Positions 34,235 through 46,185 of a DNA stretch of 64,000 nucleotides are shown here, in pieces. The notes under the pieces were generated by a model. That model did not search any database, was not told the origin of the DNA, and was given only the letters and a program-made list of their open reading frames with translations. Numbering within the stretch: position 1 is the first letter of the stretch; every line of letters starts with the position of its first letter. The translations under genes and the position numbers were made by a program. The DNA is taken from the NCBI GenBank assembly GCA_917880885.1, contig OU862916.1, positions 47,962,831 to 48,026,830 on the forward strand, written 5' to 3'. The stretch is from Limnephilus marmoratus (lineage: Eukaryota > Arthropoda > Insecta > Trichoptera > Limnephilidae).

Positions 34235-34505
34235 TCTATCTCTAAAAATGAATCGCCGAAATGTATGTACGCGCATAGCTTCCGAACGATTGCACCGAAT
34301 TGGATAATTCTTTTTTTGTATGAAACTACTGGTGAGCTCTGGCATTATGAAATTTGTTTAAAAAAATTGCAATAGGTGGCACGCGAGTATTTTGAAAACT
34401 GAATGTGCCGGGAATTAATATATGGAACGCGGGAGGGTGTAGGGGGGGGGGGTGGAGGGGGATGCGAGATTATACAATGCGGGAAAAGCCGCGGGAAAAA
34501 ACTAG
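34235..34505 (+). mobile_element. Non-autonomous Helitron adjoining the previous one
   Basis: The 5' end is TCTATCTCTAAAAATGAATC with GCTTCCGAACGATTGCACCG. The 3' end has the hairpin GCGG-GAAAAG-CCGC and CTAG before T. The interior matches the right half of the element ending at 27821 (CTGGTGAGCTCTGGCATTAT). Only six bases separate it from the previous element. Confidence 0.7.
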
Positions 34506-35237
34506 TAAATAAATAAATAAAAGATTTTCAAGCGTAAGTGTTTTGAGAAAAGTTCCTGTCACGTTTTTGGCTTTTTAAACAGACGTTTGAAAGAGTGATG
34601 TCAAACGACGATGAAATTATTGTTAGTGTAATATTTTTTTATCGACACAAGTCATTTTAATTTCATCTAAACGGCAGTAGCTGTAACGTACAGTAACAAA
34701 ATAATGACTTCTTTATTTCTTTCGCGATATTGATATCGTAATAGATTTATGGAAATGCTTGGTCACAGAATATGATTACAGTTGGAATCGTCGCCGTAGA
34801 CAAAATTCATAGGAATATATCCACGTCGGGAATTGCATTTTCTCTTGCGTCGTCGATTTATGGGCGACCAATATTCTGTGTTTTCTCTTTTCATTTATAT
34901 CTATGGTGATTGAACTGTCAGGATTTCGCTTCCATTCTGTAAAAATGGCAATAAAATTTGTAAAGAATTTCAAGGTATTCGATAAAACACAATGCAAAAC
35001 CAATATGCTATTTTCAAAACTCCTTTTATTACTCCCAATGGGCCAAATCGTGGTGATGAGTAAAAATGTGGCACCATTTCGATGAAATCTGGGATTATTT
35101 GTCAATGTAGAATGTTGAAAAAATACGAAGAAATTGAAGAAGCGAAGAAAATATACTTTCAGAAAGTAATGAAAGTAATCTACTTCAAAAAGCTCTTTAA
35201 AGTTTTTTTTTATTTTGAAAAGATTTGATATTTTGAC
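34506..35237. other. No gene recognised
   Basis: AT-rich. The minus-strand frame 34776-35105 (109 residues) has no domain I recognise. Confidence 0.5.
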
Positions 35238-35650
35238 GTCCTCCGTGGTCGAAAGGTAAGGTTCTTGGCCTGCAATCCGAGGGTCGCGGGATCGAACCCC
35301 GACGTCCGCAATAAATTTTACTTTATTAATTTTGGTTATTTCACAATTAATTCATTAAAAAAATTATATGTAGTAAATTTGCGGCACGTTCCAGAGTGGA
35401 AGATAATGTATCGCCCTGGTGTCAGAACACCATTCAGAATTGAAACGTTGCTTGAAATGGCTTTAGCCGTGTTTAGTGACCAGATTTGAATAGCCAGGTA
35501 CTTCATCACCCTCCTCTTTCTCATCTCCTTCCCTTTAACATTGCCTTCAGCCTCACAAAATACCCCAATTGGGGATGCCATGGTCTCATTGGCTCCAGAT
35601 GGGACTAGTGAGGACCTAATAGAACTCTTGTGAGGAATTCACATAAGAAA
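35238..35650 (+). repeat. Family A SINE, near full-length
   Basis: The tRNA-like head (B-box GGGATCGAACCCC) is followed by linker, body (GGCACGTTCCAGAGTGGAAG), CT-rich part and CCCCAATTGGGGATGCC. It carries a short extra segment (TAGTGAGGACCTAATAG) near the 3' end. Confidence 0.88.
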
Positions 35651-36244
35651 ATGGTCAAAGTATTACCCTGATTATTTTTTTGGGTTATTACGCTGGCAAC
35701 CTGACAGTTGATCCTCCGATAGTTGACCACTAAAAGTTAAAGTTATTACAACATTTTAATTTTTGTGTTTTATTTACCAATTTCAAACCAAAAACCGACT
35801 CCAAAAATTTCTTTATTAATAACTTGGCATGGAAACCAAACGAATTTATTTTGTGTAGATTATTTGTACTCGTACCTTGGTACGGACAGTATTAGTACAG
35901 AGTTAGTAGTTATTAGACAGTATTAGTAGTTTTACAGTTTTATAATCAGTAGCTTGATGTATTTTAATGAAAATATGTGTTTTTTTTTTAATTTTATTAA
36001 CGATTTCTATCTAAATTTCATTATCGCATCATTCGGGGTCACCATTATTTTGTGTAAGTAGGTATGGAGGGGAAAAAGTTTTATTGAGTCATTATGCCAA
36101 ATAGCGCTACCTTCTTTTGAAGCCAACTTTTCGGACAGCGTTTCAGTGTCCATCATCGATCCATACGATATATCTGCCATGATTGAGGAATTCTTTCTAA
36201 TCGGACTGTCAAAGTTGCTTTTTGCGGATTTGTTTATTGTTTTC
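35651..36244. other. No gene recognised
   Basis: AT-rich; 36090-36155 resembles 19345-19400. Confidence 0.5.
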
Positions 36245-36512
36245 CATGCAACTTAACCGCTTGGCGGGCCCGATCGGAAGTGACTGGTTGAGGGAAACCT
36301 TTTGACCTCTCCAGCAAGGCTCTTTTGAAATATCGCAGTGGGTGGGTTGGATTCGTTCGTCCACCACTCTTGGTCCTGCTAACCCCCTCATACCCACCCC
36401 TCTAACATTTTTCTTCTCAGAACTTCACGAAAATTCCCCCAACATAGCATAAGCCATGAAGGGATTTACTTTCTTCTGGGCTCCCTGTATGTAGCTAATG
36501 TAAAAAAAAATA
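36245..36512 (+). repeat. Family B repeat, 5'-truncated
   Basis: Begins inside the family at about GGCGGGCCCGATCGG, runs through GACCTCTCCAGCAAGG and ends GTATGTAGCTAATG plus an A run. The 5' truncation with an intact A-tailed 3' end is what retroposition produces. Confidence 0.82.
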
Positions 36513-36514
36513 TA

Positions 36515-37220
36515 TATTTTTTTTTCCAGTATGTGGAGAGTGCAATCTCACACATTCCATACATAATATATACACAAAATATTTGAAAGGAAAAAAAAAA
36601 GAAAAAAACCGGGTGGATATGAATGTACATGAATCAAAAAAAGATAATGAGGTAATAGTAGTATAAAGAAAACAAAAGAAATAATAATATAAAGCTTTCA
36701 GGATTCTGTGAGCACGTAAGGAGCCAGTATTTTTCTCCAGTGTGCATCAATACTGGATGATGGACTGAGGCGGGCTTCCATGACGAGGATGTTTCCAGAG
36801 CTGGTTATCCTTTCCCTAATTCCTGCCACCCTGGATCTAATAAGGGCTGGAAAGCCGGGAACTCGCCCCTCTGTGAACATCCGGGAAGCGCTGCAATATC
36901 TGGGGAGACCAAGAATTATGCGGAAGATGTTGTTGTACTGAACCCGAAGTCTTTCTATACTACTCTTCTTGTAGTTTGCCCAGAGTTCGCACGTATACAG
37001 TGTTGCGCGGAAGGAAAGGAAGAGCGTCCTTTTTACAGCAGTACTGCAAAGGCGGAACTTTCTACTGAGCGTGTTTGCTTTTACACTGAGAGCTCTTCTT
37101 TGCTTATCGATGTCGTCATCGTCCATCAGATTACTGGTGATTATGTGTCCAAGGTATTTAATTCCTTCAGTCACCTGCAGGTTCACACAATTCAGGGTAG
37201 CTGGGGGAATATTTAAAAAA
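36515..37220 (-). pseudogene. LINE ORF2 C-terminal remnant and 3' UTR
   Basis: The minus-strand frame (37309-36698) carries KYLGHIITSNLMDDDDIDKQ, ALSVKANTLSRKFRLC, TLYTCELW and RVQYNNIFRIILGLPRYCSA, the post-RT part of a common insect LINE. The homologous part starts near 37215; upstream codons look unrelated. The 3' UTR (CCAGTATGTGGAGAGTGCAA on the plus strand) recurs at 43590, showing a second member of the same family. Confidence 0.85.
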
Positions 37221-38033
37221 TATGTAAAAAAACCTAGCCGAAAACCACGAATGTAAATCAATAATACGTAAACAAAACATGTCCTTTCACCGATTTTGTT
37301 AAGTATCAATAAAAAACAAACATTTCAAAGTTTTAGCTAATAATTTAACTCTCTGATTTATGAATTTTGAGATTTTCTATCTATAAGTGATTTCAGTTTA
37401 CCGCATACTCAAAATTTGTGTAAAGTCTAGACGTAACCAAAAAATTTCTAATAAATGATAAAAAAAAAACAAATACTTCACCGTTTTAAAGTAGACAGAA
37501 TAAATTGCCTCCCCGTTATGCGCAATAATAGCGGTAATTCAAGGGGAACTTGAAAACTTAAAACAGTTGATAAATCAGATCTGGCAGTAAATAGTAGAGG
37601 GAAAGCGATTCGAAGACGCTAAAAGAATTACTCTTTCAACTGTTTTACGACCCTCATTATTTAGCGCCGGAAGCGGGGTAGCTACCTGCGCAACCATTGG
37701 CAGGAAGTCAAACTTGAGGACAAAATTTGCCGGAAGTGTTTCCACCGGAAATCAATTCGCGGAGCAATGGCGGCGTTTGCATTTCCGTCGCACTGATAGT
37801 TGGGGCTTATTTTGAGTTTCAATTCACCGTTATATGAGGTTCGCGGGAAAATGATTCCGATTAAATCATTTTTAACTTAACTAACACAAAATGTATTTTC
37901 TGATTTAATGGTTACCAACATAAAGGAGATAATGCATAATAGAGACGGACACAATAGATTTATTTACGATAACTATACACACACACTTTTACATAACAGT
38001 ACGACATAACTTTTTTTCATAAGCGCCACATAA
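37221..38033. other. No gene recognised
   Basis: No feature recognised. 37640-37800 is locally GC-richer (GCGCCGGAAGCGGGGTAGC) without a frame. Confidence 0.5.
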
Positions 38034-39122
38034 GTGGCTACGAGGAAAACTCAGGGCCTATGTCATCCGAGATGCTGTGTGGAAACTCTTTTTAGGGAAA
38101 TTAAGGAGAGGATGTTATTTTTATATTTTTTTAATTGTTTTTATTTCTTCAATATAGACGAAAAAATAAAAGACAGGTTGAGTAGAACAAACAACAATAG
38201 AAAACAATTAAAGAAAAGGGAACAATGTTATACAGATATGGATGATTACAACTAAATGGAAAAGAAAAGAAGAGAAAAGAAACAAGACAATTGAACATGG
38301 CAAGAAAATTACAAAGGTTCAGTCTTAAACACACTTAAAAAATATTCTTTTAAAGCATTACTCTGAGTTTTTATTTTTATTTTGCTGGATTCCCTTGTAC
38401 ATATCTGGTAGCGAATCATATAGTGTATAGGCAACATAGTTCAGAGATTTTATCCCATATTTTGTAGTGTGTGTTTGATTGCTATTTTTGCTATTTTATT
38501 GCTATTTCGAGTATTGTGAGTGTGGATGTTGTAAAGTGGCATGATGTTAATGTGAGTTGATTGTGGGGTAATTTGTAGGATGGTGCTTGTGATTTCATGT
38601 TTAGGAAGGACTGTGATTGGAAGAGTACCGGAAACCGATAGATGTCTCTGACATGGGTGTCCCATGGAAGTCCAAAAACATTTCTGAGAGCTCGGTTTTG
38701 AACCACCTGCAGATAAGCTATCAAATTTCTTTGAGGCAAATCCCCAGATACAGCAGAGATAAGAAAGATGTGAATATACCATGGCGTAGTACACTGATGT
38801 AAGTAAAGGAACGGGTAGTAATCCTTGGAGTCTATAAAGTACACCAGTTATGGGTGTAATTTTCTCCTTTACATGATTTATGTGGAAAGGAAAAAGGTAC
38901 GAGGAGATGGTAGGAATCTGGGAGTGACGGATATATCAATCCATCCCCCCTACTGTGGTGCAAGACGATGGAATTGAGGGAGTTCGGCTGAAGAGTTTAA
39001 AAGGTTTCCCACATCACTCTTCACGTCCCTCCCGATCCGGCTCACCACGCAGTCGGAGGGCAAACGCGTCGCCGCTAAGACCTAGACAAACCTGGCCCCA
39101 TGAATTCGGCACCCCTATTAGT
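38034..39122 (-). repeat. Family B repeat split by a LINE fragment
   Basis: The 3' end of the repeat (CTCAGGGCCTATGTCATCC ... GGAGAGGATGTT, plus strand) lies at 38050-38106. The rest (GGTAGGAATCTGGGAGTGAC ... ATGAATTCGGCACCCC) lies at 38905-39122. The break coincides with a minus-strand LINE piece. Confidence 0.78.
38108..38880 (-). mobile_element. LINE ORF2 3' fragment, frameshifted
   Basis: In one frame YYAMVYSHLSYLCCIWGFAS, in the next QVVQNRALRNVFGLPWDTHV and DIYRFPVLFQSQSFLNM, then HTHNTRNSNK back in the first: one LINE reading broken by at least two frameshifts. The same family, more decayed, lies at 62530-62860. Confidence 0.8.
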
Positions 39123-39712
39123 CACATCTGGAATATATTTACATAAATTTAAAAACATCCTTTAAAACTCTGGCGTTTACTTTCAAAACACAATTTATTG
39201 ATGTGTTGTTTTCTGTGAGTGATTTAATTTTCTATAATTCATCTTTACATTGCTATCAGCTTGTCTAATTATTTCATTTACAACCCATAACATTATTATT
39301 ACACTTTAAAATTATATTGGACAGTTAAATTCAAACTGTAATGGCACTACTCTCCATCTTAAACGCAAGAATTCTCTTAACTGAGATGAAAAAAAATATA
39401 TAGGTATATAGGAAGAACACCAACAAAACTCTGTATTCATATAGCATATGCGGTCACAATCTAGAAACAGTTGAATCAATAAAAGATTTAGGAATTATAT
39501 TTGACAACAAACTAACATTCAATCAACACATTGAATACATTGTGTGTAAATCAAATAAATTACTTGGTTTTATTGTAAGAACAACCAAACTGTTTAAGAA
39601 TTCTAACAGTCTAATAATTCTATTCAATTCCTTAATCCGAAGTGTTCTTGAGTACGGGTCAACAGTCTGGAATCCACATTATATTACACAGATATCTAGA
39701 CTCGAATCAGTC

Positions 39713-42216
39713 TGTGATGTATTGCATTAATCACCAGTGCAAATAAGAAAATATCGTAGCCTACCCCTTTAATTTAAAAAGAAAATACCAATTACTTATA
39801 AAACGGACACACTTGCGACATCTATCGGATCAAAGTAAATTGAATTCTCGTTTACAGTAGGGATCTATAAATTAAACAGATTGAGATGAATATTGGTAAA
39901 AAAATCACAGATGGTATTAAAAATCGTCACGACGCAGGGGCATTCCCTTTCTATTAGGCCGGAAAATAAATAGTGGAAACTGACAGCCAATCAGGGCGAA
40001 GCAGAAAGCTATAAATAATTAAAGAAACCAATCACAGAGTGAAGGGCGTATTCATATTTTGAACAAAGAGATGAACTTTAGACTAGGCAATTAGTCAGAG
40101 ATTTATGGGGAAAAAATCGTCATCAACCGAGAGATCACCGCGCTATAATGTAAACAGGGTCCCACGCTCGGTGCATCTGGTACAATGACCCTAGATGTAA
40201 AGTAAACAATCGGTGCAATGGACGTATCGACAACCGCAGTTAACGAACAAATAAATCCATATTATGTTGAAAAAATTATGCAAGAAAATAACAAGAAAAT
40301 TATAATAAGAGGAAGATTAAAGAAAAGACGTGGAAAACATAGGAAAAGCTACTGTAGGGATATTCAATTGTATAACGAGTACGTGAAAACCAAAAGGAGG
40401 CCAGATTCAGAGGAAAACGTACGTTTGATATTTAAAAGGAAGAAAAACGCTGGAAATTAGGAATGTCACTTTTAGATGAAGCAATAAAGTCAGGGAAAAC
40501 GATTTGAAAAGAAAATCTAATGGAAAAAATGGACGTTTAAACGGAAGTGTTTATTGAACAATATAAGATTTCGACTTAATTTTGCATTTTTCAGACGAGT
40601 TTAAATAGATATCGTTATATATTTGAGATAGGGTGGTTATTCTAGTTATATTACGTTAGATAAAGTCAACGGAAGGAATTGTTTTACGTCAATTGTTTGA
40701 GGAGAATTCTATGGGAGATAGGATAGATTGGTGAGGAACGATAACGTTTTATGGGTTGGCGATCTCACACATGATTCTATTGTTTAAACAATAAGAAAAC
40801 TGACATGATTCTAGGTGATTAAACCCATTTTAATGGCTTTTGGGACAATAAAAATTATCATTGGCCTTATGAACGGTTTACATTAACTAAAAACGATTAT
40901 ATTTTATTACCCTCGAATAAATGCTGATTTATTGATCAGTACATCGAAACCCAGACATAAACACATGTCAAATCTTAAATTAATGTGGATTTAAGACGAA
41001 GAGAGACGGAATTTCGGGCCGGAATTTTGAGGAATAAACAAACATGACACATATCCCAGGGACAAATTTGAATTTTCTCCTATAAAAAAATGTGAAAAAT
41101 AACATAAAAAGTAGAAGTATATAGAAAATGAAATTTTCTAAGAGGTGACATACATAGAAGGCGAAACGGAGGGTAGTAAAAAAGAAAATAAAGACAATTT
41201 AAAGATGATTCCGTAAGGAAAACTTATGAAAATTCAGAAGTATCGATGAAAACAATAAATTTGGCTTGGAATGTAACTAATCATATAGTTGTGGAAAGTT
41301 ACATGAGAATTAATGAGGAAAATCAAAAAAAGAACATCGTGAATAAAAGGGAAATAAGAGAAAATAGGAAAATTCAAGTCTACGACATAAGTAGAGACAA
41401 TACAGTTTAAAATTGAATTGATCCATATAGGTGGCATGAGGATATGGAGAAATTTAGTAAAAAGAAAATTGGAAAATGCATATTGAAGGTTTTGACATGA
41501 GTTTGTTCATTTTCTGGTAGCGATAAACAAAATTGAGAATTATATACAGTTTATTGAAGACGTACCTATTATATTTTGAGGAAAAAAAAGGATACAAAAA
41601 TCATGATATTTGAGTTAAATTCGTAAGACCAGCAGACAAAGGAATGAGGGGCATTTTGACGTAATATCGCCGACCCGATCCTGGAAAAATGTATACGCGA
41701 GATAGGGCATGACAGGTGTATCAAAAAATCATGGAAGGTGGGGCTAACAGCAGTTAAACAAAAATGAAAGTAATTAAAGTCCCATATCATAAATCAAAAA
41801 AATTACACAACGTTTGATGGAGTTTAATTACAACATAAATACGAAAATATTTACGTTCAAGGTCGTAAATAACGTATTAATTAGTTAAGTACATATATCT
41901 CTAAAGATATGTAGTACAAGGGAGCTACAAGTAGCTTTCTGTGATTACCAAAGAAAATAAGGGTCCAATTTTCATGAAGGCTTGCGTGACGTAGGGGAGG
42001 AATTTTCCATCCCTATCACACACATGCAAAGCCTTAAAAATTTAAATATCGATTAGAGCCAAGAGAAAAGTAAAAACAAAATTATATATAAGAATATAAT
42101 ATTATATAGGGGATAGAAAACCCAATATTTTCACGACTGGTGCCAAGTGCCCAGGAGTAAATTAAAAATAATAAAAAGGAATAAAATAAATCAGCGTAGA
42201 AAACCAAATTATCATA
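39713..42216 (+). mobile_element. Unidentified 2.5-kb insertion with AGTC target duplication
   Basis: AGTC stands immediately before (39709-39712) and after (42217-42220) the insert. It begins TGTGATGTATTGCATTAATC. The first ~450 bp looks LTR-like: CCAATCA and CTATAAATAA at about 39990-40016, a possible CA end near 40168, then TGGTACAATGACCC as a candidate primer site. The plus strand is purine-rich with many broken frames; one (about 41223-41410) reads like the region after an integrase core. No second LTR or TIR was found. My best guess is a degraded retroelement. Confidence 0.5.
40218..40460 (+). CDS. Hypothetical protein inside the 2.5-kb insertion (80 aa)
   Basis: I do not recognise this protein. 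The frame starts MDVSTTAVNEQINPYYVEKI about 50 bp after the LTR-like region, where gag would start in a retroelement. It is strongly basic (GRLKKRRGKHRKSY, KRKKN at the end). Further short frames in the insert (40858-40926; 41223-41410) are separated by stops, suggesting a once longer coding region. It may be a degenerate gag N-terminus or not coding at all. Confidence 0.3.
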   Translation: MDVSTTAVNEQINPYYVEKIMQENNKKIIIRGRLKKRRGKHRKSYCRDIQLYNEYVKTKRRPDSEENVRLIFKRKKNAGN

Positions 42217-42884
42217 AGTCCAAAGAAAATTTACACGGATTTTGTCTTACCGATCAGGTGTCTATCATCTTCTAGACGGGTACGAACAAAGACTAAGACA
42301 TTTCAAATTAGAAAGTCTGGTTAAAAGACGAAACATAAATGACCTCTTAATGCTATATAAAATTGTGAATAATCGTGTAGACAGTAACTTAGTCAACCAA
42401 ATCAAGTTATACGCCAGGCCAAAATCTACCAGAAACCTAAACACATTCTGGACTGAAATCTTTACTAATAATACTGGATACTTTAATCCTATGTCCAGAA
42501 TATGTCGATCATACAATGATCTTGTCAAAATACACACTTTTATAGATATTTTTCTAAACAATGTAACATGTTTCAAAAAATATCTCCACGATTTGTGCAC
42601 CTAAAAAAAAAAAAAAATTATTTGTTGTTTTATTACATCTCAGGAAATACTTCATAAATATTGTATACTTATAATGTATTTCAATTTTGTATTTAGTTTT
42701 TTTTGTTTTTAAAGTTATGTATAAATAATACTTGCATTGTTTTTCATGTGTTTGCTTCTGTAAATATTCAAATGTGATTACTGCAGACACATTAGTCTAG
42801 GGATATTTATATTTGTATTTTAATTTATTATATTTAACCCACAAAAATGTTTATAAATATCCTGTTTGTGTCTCAAATAAAAAC

Positions 42885-42908
42885 ATATATATATATATAT
42901 ATATATAT
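42885..42908 (+). repeat. (TA)n tail of the LINE
   Basis: About twelve TA units directly after the AATAAA of the upstream LINE, so probably its 3' tail. Confidence 0.8.
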
Positions 42909-43520
42909 CTTGTAATCAGCCTTGAACCATAATTGCATCCTTATAACAATCGATTTTAAATAAATAATCATAATATTAACAAATAATCATTTCCATTGTT
43001 TGATTCTTGTCAGTCTTCCACTCAATGTTGGTAATTAAGTCTTTGGATAATATTATCTAATGTGTCTGGTGGTATAGGCTACTGGTGGTGTACGTTACAT
43101 TGACAGCACAGCCAGTGCTTGTTTCAGCCACCACACTACAACATGGCGCATTGCAATTTCACGAAATATCAAATCTCTACGTGATTCCTGGAATTATCAA
43201 ATTAGAAGAGTGGTTGTCAAACTTTTGACGATTGCATTGCTATTCAGTAAAATATGCAATTTTTACAAACGTGCAGAACTTAATTTTGAATTTGAGACCA
43301 AAATACTCAACCAAACCGAATAATTATTTTTATCAATACGTGCAAATTTTTTGTTTTTATTTTATAAAATGAAGGTCACCGAAGAGCTCAATTTTGCGTT
43401 ATTTTGTGAGGTATTTACAATTAATATTCAACAACTGTGTTATTATAAAAAAAATTATAAATATCGTTAAGAAAGGCGTTTTTTTGGGAAGAAATAAAAA
43501 TTTATACATTTATTAACCAA
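42909..43520. other. No gene recognised
   Basis: AT-rich; no recognisable feature. Confidence 0.5.
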
Positions 43521-44700
43521 TCTTTAATATATAAAACAAAGTCGGGTTAGTTACAACATTTATAAATAAAATAAATAAATAAAATAAGTGTTTATTCCAG
43601 TATGTGGGGAGGAGAGTGCAATCCCACACATTCCATAAGGGTATAATATAAACATACATGTACAAAGTATAAAGTATTTGAAAGGAAAAAAAAAAAAAAA
43701 AAAAAAAAAAAATAGGTATATTTTATAACATTTATAACTCGAGAACGGCTGGATCGATTTTTATGATCTTTGATGTGTTGGATTTTTCTCCGCCCCGAAT
43801 AATAGAATAGCTATTTAAACATCGGAAAAATTCACGAAAAAAAATATGAAGAAAATTCATTTCCTCATACATTTGTGTGAATTCCAAAAATTCAAAAACG
43901 TCAAATATCAATGCGCTGATTATTTTGCCTTTGTTCTTAAGGCTTTGCAACCAGGCTCGAAAAGAAGAAGATGGAGAGATACGAAATTACGAATGTTAGA
44001 GGAGAGCGCTAACATTTACAGCGACAAAATCGACGCGAAAATTGCGAAAAATTTTAATAATATACGACTCGTTTCAAATAGATCAAAAATCTCGCGAGCA
44101 TTGTCTTAAACAGCATTTAAAGAAACACTGTGATATTTTTCATACATATAACTTTTAAAATAACTGAAAAAAACGTGTTAATAATAATTTTTGGAGCGTA
44201 CTTTATGATTTTTTTCTATCGAGGGAATTTTATATAATTTGCGTTTGAGCGCGGGCAATGTCTAGATATTATCTTCAAGAACAACATATATTTTTTTACG
44301 AGCTTTAAAACTTACCGTGCTTAAGGGAAATATGTAAGAAATCAGTAGAAATTCTTACACACTAAATGTTAACAGTTGAAATTGAGACAAATGGTGAACG
44401 TATGTCTGCACCCCTTTAAAGCAAAAATATAATAATTATAATAAATTTCCCTCTCACGTATAAAGAAAATGAAACGCAATTTCCGTAAGTAAGTTGAAAG
44501 GTTAGACAATCACAACAAATATAAATCCGTACACAGCGCCATCTCTGATACTGAAAAAAATAAAACACGGACAGTTGCGCATCGATAATTGCTTCATTGT
44601 GTAATTTTTAAATTAATAATAAAACTAATTTAATTCAGCTAATAAATTAACACAACAGTTATTGATTCTGAGGCGGTACGAAGTTCGCCGGGTCAGCTAG
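43521..44700 (+). mobile_element. Non-autonomous Helitron with a LINE tail inserted
   Basis: The 5' end TCTTTAATATATAAAAC follows an A. ACTCGAGAACGGCTGGATCG is a block seen at many insect Helitron 5' ends. The 3' end has the hairpin GGCG...CGCC (44671-44689), GGGTCAG and CTAG before a T run. Insertion between A and T without target duplication fits Helitrons. The 87-residue frame 43846-44109 has no known domain; there is no Rep/helicase. Confidence 0.8.
43566..43724 (-). mobile_element. LINE 3' UTR insertion, 11-bp target duplication
   Basis: AACATTTATAA at 43555-43565 is repeated at 43725-43735. Between them is a minus-strand LINE 3' end with AAATAAATAAAATAAG on the left, CCAGTATGTGGGG and a long A run, the same family as 36515-37220. 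Confidence 0.75.
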
Positions 44701-45284
44701 TTTTTAATATTTTAAAATACAAATAAATAAAAGTGGCACATTTCCACACTTGATATTTGCCACACTAATATAATTTTTAACATATATATTTTTTTCAGTT
44801 TGGTCTCAAATACGTTCCCTTAACCGAACCGAATGGAAGGCCGAAGCGCGACGGTTGCTACCGAAGTAAATCCCGCTTAAATCTTCAGATTTAATTTACA
44901 ACGACAAGAAGATTAATTCGTTAATCACCCGATGATATCCCGTCTGTCCGGGTCGGTGATACGAGCAAACTTTAATTGAGTGTGTAAAAACAACACTGTT
45001 TACTTCGCTTTTACCAATTACTCGGGATTGCTTGCTAATCCTGCCACCGTCTAACAGGGTACTACATTCACTTTACATTTAGTACTTTCCTACGCAATGA
45101 GATACGGGATGAGTCTCCTATTTATCAAGAATCTAATGAAATTGAGCCGAAGCTTGGTTGTAAAAAACTCGTTAGTGTACACTGTGCTTAAACGGTATAA
45201 GTCAGTCGTAGTAAGGCCGTGATAAATCAGGCTAGTAAAATCCGAAAGTTAATTTTTCAAATTGAACGTCATCTTTCAGGAGTA
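44701..45284. other. No gene recognised
   Basis: No recognisable feature. Confidence 0.5.
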
Positions 45285-45465
45285 TTTTGAAGTGAAAACT
45301 TCTTTAGCACAGTTGTGATTTGAAACTCGATGAAACCGATAAAAGCGACACTAAAAAGAGACAAACACATACATCAATAGAATTTAGCCTGCGATAGAAT
45401 GAGATAGAAAAACGGTCTCCTCTTTGTGCGTTGCTTCGTAGCCTCCCCACTCTTGTCTACTTTAG
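45285..45465 (-). repeat. Repeat family D
   Basis: Inverted copy of 18205-18372: GTGATTTGAAACTCGATGAAA ... TTCGTAGCCTCCCCACTCTT on the plus strand. Confidence 0.7.
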
Positions 45466-45497
45466 TTTAGTTATTGCGTTTAATTGCAGAAAATTTC

Positions 45498-45912
45498 GAA
45501 TCCGGTATGGGTACTGCCGCCCTGGAAACCATTTATTGGATAACCAAACCTTTGCCATAGGTCGTCACCCCAAGTGGTTCACTACGTTTGTCCGGGTCTT
45601 GACGACAGATGCGTCTGCTACCAATTGCGTTGCAGGCCATATCGGGAGAGACTGTTTAAGAAATGCCGTTTGATTTCTTCAGCAGGACTCTCTCGGAACA
45701 TCACCTTGCACCGCATAGGGGGGATGGAATCATTCGTCCGTCACTCCTGGACATACTGACCCCCAGATTCCTACCCACCCCTCACATCTTTTTATTTCCA
45801 GAACATCCTGTCCTCCCTTTTCTAAAAATACCCTTCAAATAGCATCTCCAAAGATGACAGACTCTGAGGGGAATTATTTTCGTCACGGCTTCCTGTCTGG
45901 TGCTATTTAAAA
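45498..45912 (+). repeat. Family B repeat with small internal deletion
   Basis: Starts GGTATGGGTACTGCCGCCCT, lacks the GTGACTTAGCAGGGGTGCCC part, and ends TCCTGTCTGGTGCTATTTAA plus an A run. Confidence 0.82.
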
Positions 45913-46185
45913 AAAATCAAGAAACCGAAAAAAAAAGTTTTTTTTTAAAATATATTAATGAGTAAAACTCCAACGTGTAATTATTCAATTATGGAAGGAC
46001 AATTTTAGCGACTACCAAACGAAAATTTGAAACAAAAATCAGAAAAAGATTCGTTCGCATCTAAAAAAGTCCAGATTGAATTCCTGTAATTTTATGATTC
46101 TCCTGTTTGAAATTTGCGTTTAAGAGTCACCAATATTATTGTCACGACCGATACCGCGACACGAGAGAGATATGGGAACGTACCC

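Larger units (their letters stand above)
39405..42890 (+). mobile_element. 5'-truncated LINE split by a 2.5-kb insertion
   Basis: The left part encodes SIKDLGIIFDNKLTFNQHIE, KLLGFIVRTTKLF and SVLEYGSTVWNPHY up to RLESV. The right part resumes with QRKFTRILSYRSGVYHLLDG and runs to NDLVKIHTFIDIFLNNVTCF and a stop at 42602. The 3' UTR ends with AATAAA and a (TA)n tail near 42890. Removing 39713-42216 restores the frame across the junction, so the insertion is later than the LINE. It is related to the intact LINE at 23.6 kb by C-terminal layout but is a different family. Confidence 0.85.
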
